The position numbers were made by a program, and so were the translations under genes. Positions 61,980 through 64,000 of a DNA stretch of 64,000 bases are shown one piece after another. The notes below the pieces were generated by a model. The model saw only the letters and a list, made by a program, of their open reading frames with translations. It had not been told where the DNA came from and made no database searches. Within the stretch, counting starts at the first letter, position 1. The number at the start of each line of letters is the position of its first letter. The stretch lies in assembly GCA_051870755.1 (NCBI GenBank), contig JBJECE010000036.1:32974-96973 (forward strand), given 5' to 3'. The DNA is from W0P28-013 sp051870755 (GTDB lineage: Bacteria; Bacteroidota; Bacteroidia; Bacteroidales; Paludibacteraceae).

Positions 61980-63704
61980 GGGCAACTCGTCCATCGCCGT
62001 GTCGGCCACGCCCATGGACTCGGCCACTTCGGCAGCGCGCGCCAAGGCTTTGTGAATGTGGTCGAGCACATTCTCCTTGCCCACCAAACGCACGATGCCG
62101 GCACGTTCCAGCGACCGATACACCGTCGGATTGACGCCCGACAAAATGATTATTCGCTTGTCGTTCAGCGAGTTGTTGATAAATGTTTCGAGGTTGTGCA
62201 GGCCTGTCGAGTCGATGAACGACACTTTGCGCATCCGCACGATACGAATCGGTTTGCTGTCGTGCATACGCGTTATTTCGTCGAACTTGTTGGCGATGCC
62301 GAAGAAGAACGGTCCGTCGATTTCGTACACCTCGGTGCCGGCCGGAATGGTCAGGCGTTCGTCGGAAGCCTCGCCGTCGTGGTGCACCTCCATCTCGTCG
62401 CTGATGACCGAGATGTTGGTATTTTCCATGATACGTTTCATGAAACTAACGACCGCCATCAGAATGCCCACCTCGATGGCGATGGTCAGATCGAAAATGA
62501 CGGTGAGCAGCAGTGTGGTGAACATGATGGCTGCACTCATGCGCGAATGGTGGCAGATGGAACGAATGGAACGCCAACCGCTCATGTTGTACGACACCAT
62601 AATCAGCACGCCGGCCAAACACGGCATCGGAATAGCACCCACCAAACCGCCCAAAAAGAGCAACACCAGCAGCAACACCACCGTGTGAACCACGCCGGCC
62701 ACCGGTGTGCGACCGCCATTGTTGATGTTGGCCATAGTGCGCGCAATGGCACCCGTAGCCGGAATACCGCCAAAAAACGGCACCACCATATTGGCCACGC
62801 CCTGCGCTATCAGTTCGGTGTTCGAGTTGTGGCGATCGCCGATGACACCATCGGCCACCATAGCCGACAGCAACGACTCGATGGCGCCCAACATGGCCAT
62901 GGTGAACGCCACAGGCAACAGTTGCTGCACCGTAACAATCCAATCGGCACCGGCCTCCAACTGCGGCACACGCAGCGACGGCAGTCCCGACGGCAATTCG
63001 TACAAATCGGCAATGGTCTTGACGGAATCGATGCCGGCATAGCGTTTCAGCAGCCAGCAAACCAACGTCATGATGATGATGGCCAGGAACGATCCAGGGA
63101 TTTTTTTCGAGACGAAAGGCGTCAGCACAATAATCAGAATAGTGGCCGCACCCACGGCAAACGCCGCCCAATTGATGTCGGACAGATGATTGAAATAACA
63201 GATCCACTTTTCGATAAAGTTGGCCGGCACCTGATCGATGCCCAGCCCGAAGAGGTCGTTCATCTGCGTCGAAAAAATGACGATGGCAATACCGCCCGTG
63301 AATCCGACAATGATGGGATAAGGCATAAACTTGATGACACTGCCAAGGCGCGTGATGCCCATCAGCACCAAAATGACGCCGGTCATGACAGTGGCTATCA
63401 TCAAGCCGCTGAGGCCATACTGCTGTATGACGCCGTAAACCAGCACGATGAACGCGCCTGTAGGACCGCCTATCTGCACTTTGGTGCCGCCAAGCACGGC
63501 TATCAACAAGCCGGCGATGATGGCCGTAACCAAACCTTCGGTGGGACCCACGCCCGACGCTATGCCGAACGAAATGGCCAACGGAATGGCAATGATGCCG
63601 ACGATGATGCCGGCCACAAGGTCTTTGGAAAATTGCGCGCGCGTGTAATGCTTCAGGGTAGCAAAAAACTGCGGCTTGAAGTCGATAGTTCCTTTTAGTT
63701 TCAT
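61974..63704 (-). CDS. SulP-family anion transporter with STAS domain
   Basis: A 576-aa inner-membrane transporter. It has about 10-12 membrane helices, with the family opening KDLVAGIIVGIIAIPLAISFGIASGVGP, IGGPTGAFIVLV, then FFGGIPATGAIARTMANINNGGRTP. A C-terminal STAS domain (about residues 440-560: IDGPFFFGIANKFDEI, RKVSFIDSTGLHNLE) completes it. The family moves sulfate, bicarbonate or other anions; substrate is not deducible here. The ATG at 63704 is preferred to a GTG eight codons upstream. A TACTTTTG box lies at 63833-63840, leader about 120 bases. Two hairpin terminators follow it. Confidence 0.92.
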   Translation of the reverse strand: MKLKGTIDFKPQFFATLKHYTRAQFSKDLVAGIIVGIIAIPLAISFGIASGVGPTEGLVTAIIAGLLIAVLGGTKVQIGGPTGAFIVLVYGVIQQYGLSGLMIATVMTGVILVLMGITRLGSVIKFMPYPIIVGFTGGIAIVIFSTQMNDLFGLGIDQVPANFIEKWICYFNHLSDINWAAFAVGAATILIIVLTPFVSKKIPGSFLAIIIMTLVCWLLKRYAGIDSVKTIADLYELPSGLPSLRVPQLEAGADWIVTVQQLLPVAFTMAMLGAIESLLSAMVADGVIGDRHNSNTELIAQGVANMVVPFFGGIPATGAIARTMANINNGGRTPVAGVVHTVVLLLVLLFLGGLVGAIPMPCLAGVLIMVSYNMSGWRSIRSICHHSRMSAAIMFTTLLLTVIFDLTIAIEVGILMAVVSFMKRIMENTNISVISDEMEVHHDGEASDERLTIPAGTEVYEIDGPFFFGIANKFDEITRMHDSKPIRIVRMRKVSFIDSTGLHNLETFINNSLNDKRIIILSGVNPTVYRSLERAGIVRLVGKENVLDHIHKALARAAEVAESMGVADTAMDELPN

Positions 63705-63832
63705 GAAAAACAGTAATAAAAATGACACAAAAAAACATCACCCGACATGACAAACATGCGCGAGCGTGTGCTTTTCAGGTGCTAAAAGGTAAGGTTTAAG
63801 AACAGCGGCAGCACCGCTTATTTTTGGGAGTG

Positions 63833-63840
63833 CAAAAGTA
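63833..63840 (-). promoter_or_regulatory. -7 box of the SulP gene
   Basis: TACTTTTG on the minus strand, without a -33 TTG at normal spacing. The stretch 63705-63946 otherwise contains a GCGGCAGCACCGC hairpin and A/T-rich spacer. Confidence 0.45.
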
Positions 63841-63946
63841 TGAAAAAAAACAATACTATGTACTTAAAATCGTAAAAAAATGATTTTGGCACACAAACAA
63901 GAGGGCAAAATAGTGCAAAATGGATGAAAAAAAAGCCCCCCAGCCC

Positions 63947-64000
63947 TGAAGTGCACCCCAAAAGTTAGACAAAAAACTTTTGTAAAAGATGCGAGTTCAT
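63947..64000. mobile_element. End of an IS3-family (IS150-like) insertion sequence, cut by the window edge
   Basis: A terminal-inverted-repeat-like sequence begins at 63947 (TGAAGTGCACCCCAAAAGTT, then AGACA), the typical end of IS150-group IS3 elements. The transposase would lie to the right, outside the window. Target duplication cannot be checked. Confidence 0.55.

Overview
The window looks like a chromosomal piece of a Bacteroidales-type bacterium (phylum Bacteroidota). The evidence is the promoters, which repeatedly follow the Bacteroidota pattern (TTG or TTTG about 19-20 bases upstream of TAnnTTTG), three giant secreted proteins ending in type IX secretion (T9SS) sorting domains, a gldH gene, a FISUMP lipoprotein, the holB-ricT-gldH order, Na+-NQR subunit A, and the two-subunit methylmalonyl-CoA mutase of succinate/propionate metabolism. 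A gut or rumen member is plausible, but genus cannot be read from the sequence. No rRNA, tRNA or CRISPR array was seen.

Layout. 1-72 is the start of nqrA (minus). 319-1289 is a two-gene AbiE-like toxin/partner operon. 1393-3211 is dus-lgt (plus). 3205-4725 holds two conserved unknown genes. 4806-16584 is a minus-strand run read as a 2910-aa leucine-rich-repeat T9SS protein, an outer-membrane barrel protein, an SH3b-barrel fusion and a FISUMP lipoprotein. 16711-17322 holds a small HTH gene behind a long, highly structured leader. 17353-43176 is one uninterrupted gene for an 8607-aa secreted protein with about 92 tandem divergent InlB-B-type repeats. 43529-45005 holds a STAS-like gene and a three-gene DUF3791/DUF3990 (ADP-ribosyltransferase-like) cassette. 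45006-49019 is mutB-mutA. 49181-51978 is holB-ricT-gldH. 52097-58714 is a 2027-aa-frame T9SS protein plus a small protein with a C-terminal anchor-like signal. 59115-61891 is a PAP2-like/dacB/birA operon. 61974-63704 is a SulP transporter, and an IS3-like insertion sequence end starts at 63947.

How it works together. More than half of the window encodes giant surface or secreted proteins (LRR, InlB-B-like, GLUG, Ig/PKD-like modules) with T9SS C-terminal signals, in line with an adhesive or host/particle-binding lifestyle. The rest is housekeeping: lipoprotein modification, tRNA modification, cell wall, DNA polymerase clamp loader, B12-dependent carbon metabolism.

Most notable. (1) Two small toxin-antitoxin-like operons are each flanked by a perfect direct repeat copied from the neighbouring host gene: 34 bp of promoter beside nqrA, and 44 bp of the 3' end of mutB. 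This suggests a shared capture or insertion process. (2) The 8607-aa protein contains three ~1.75-kb octets of repeats in the same order. (3) The leader before the small HTH gene has its own promoter, several nested and competing inverted repeats, and a terminator-like hairpin whose T-run abuts the start codon. It is a candidate riboswitch-like element or ncRNA.
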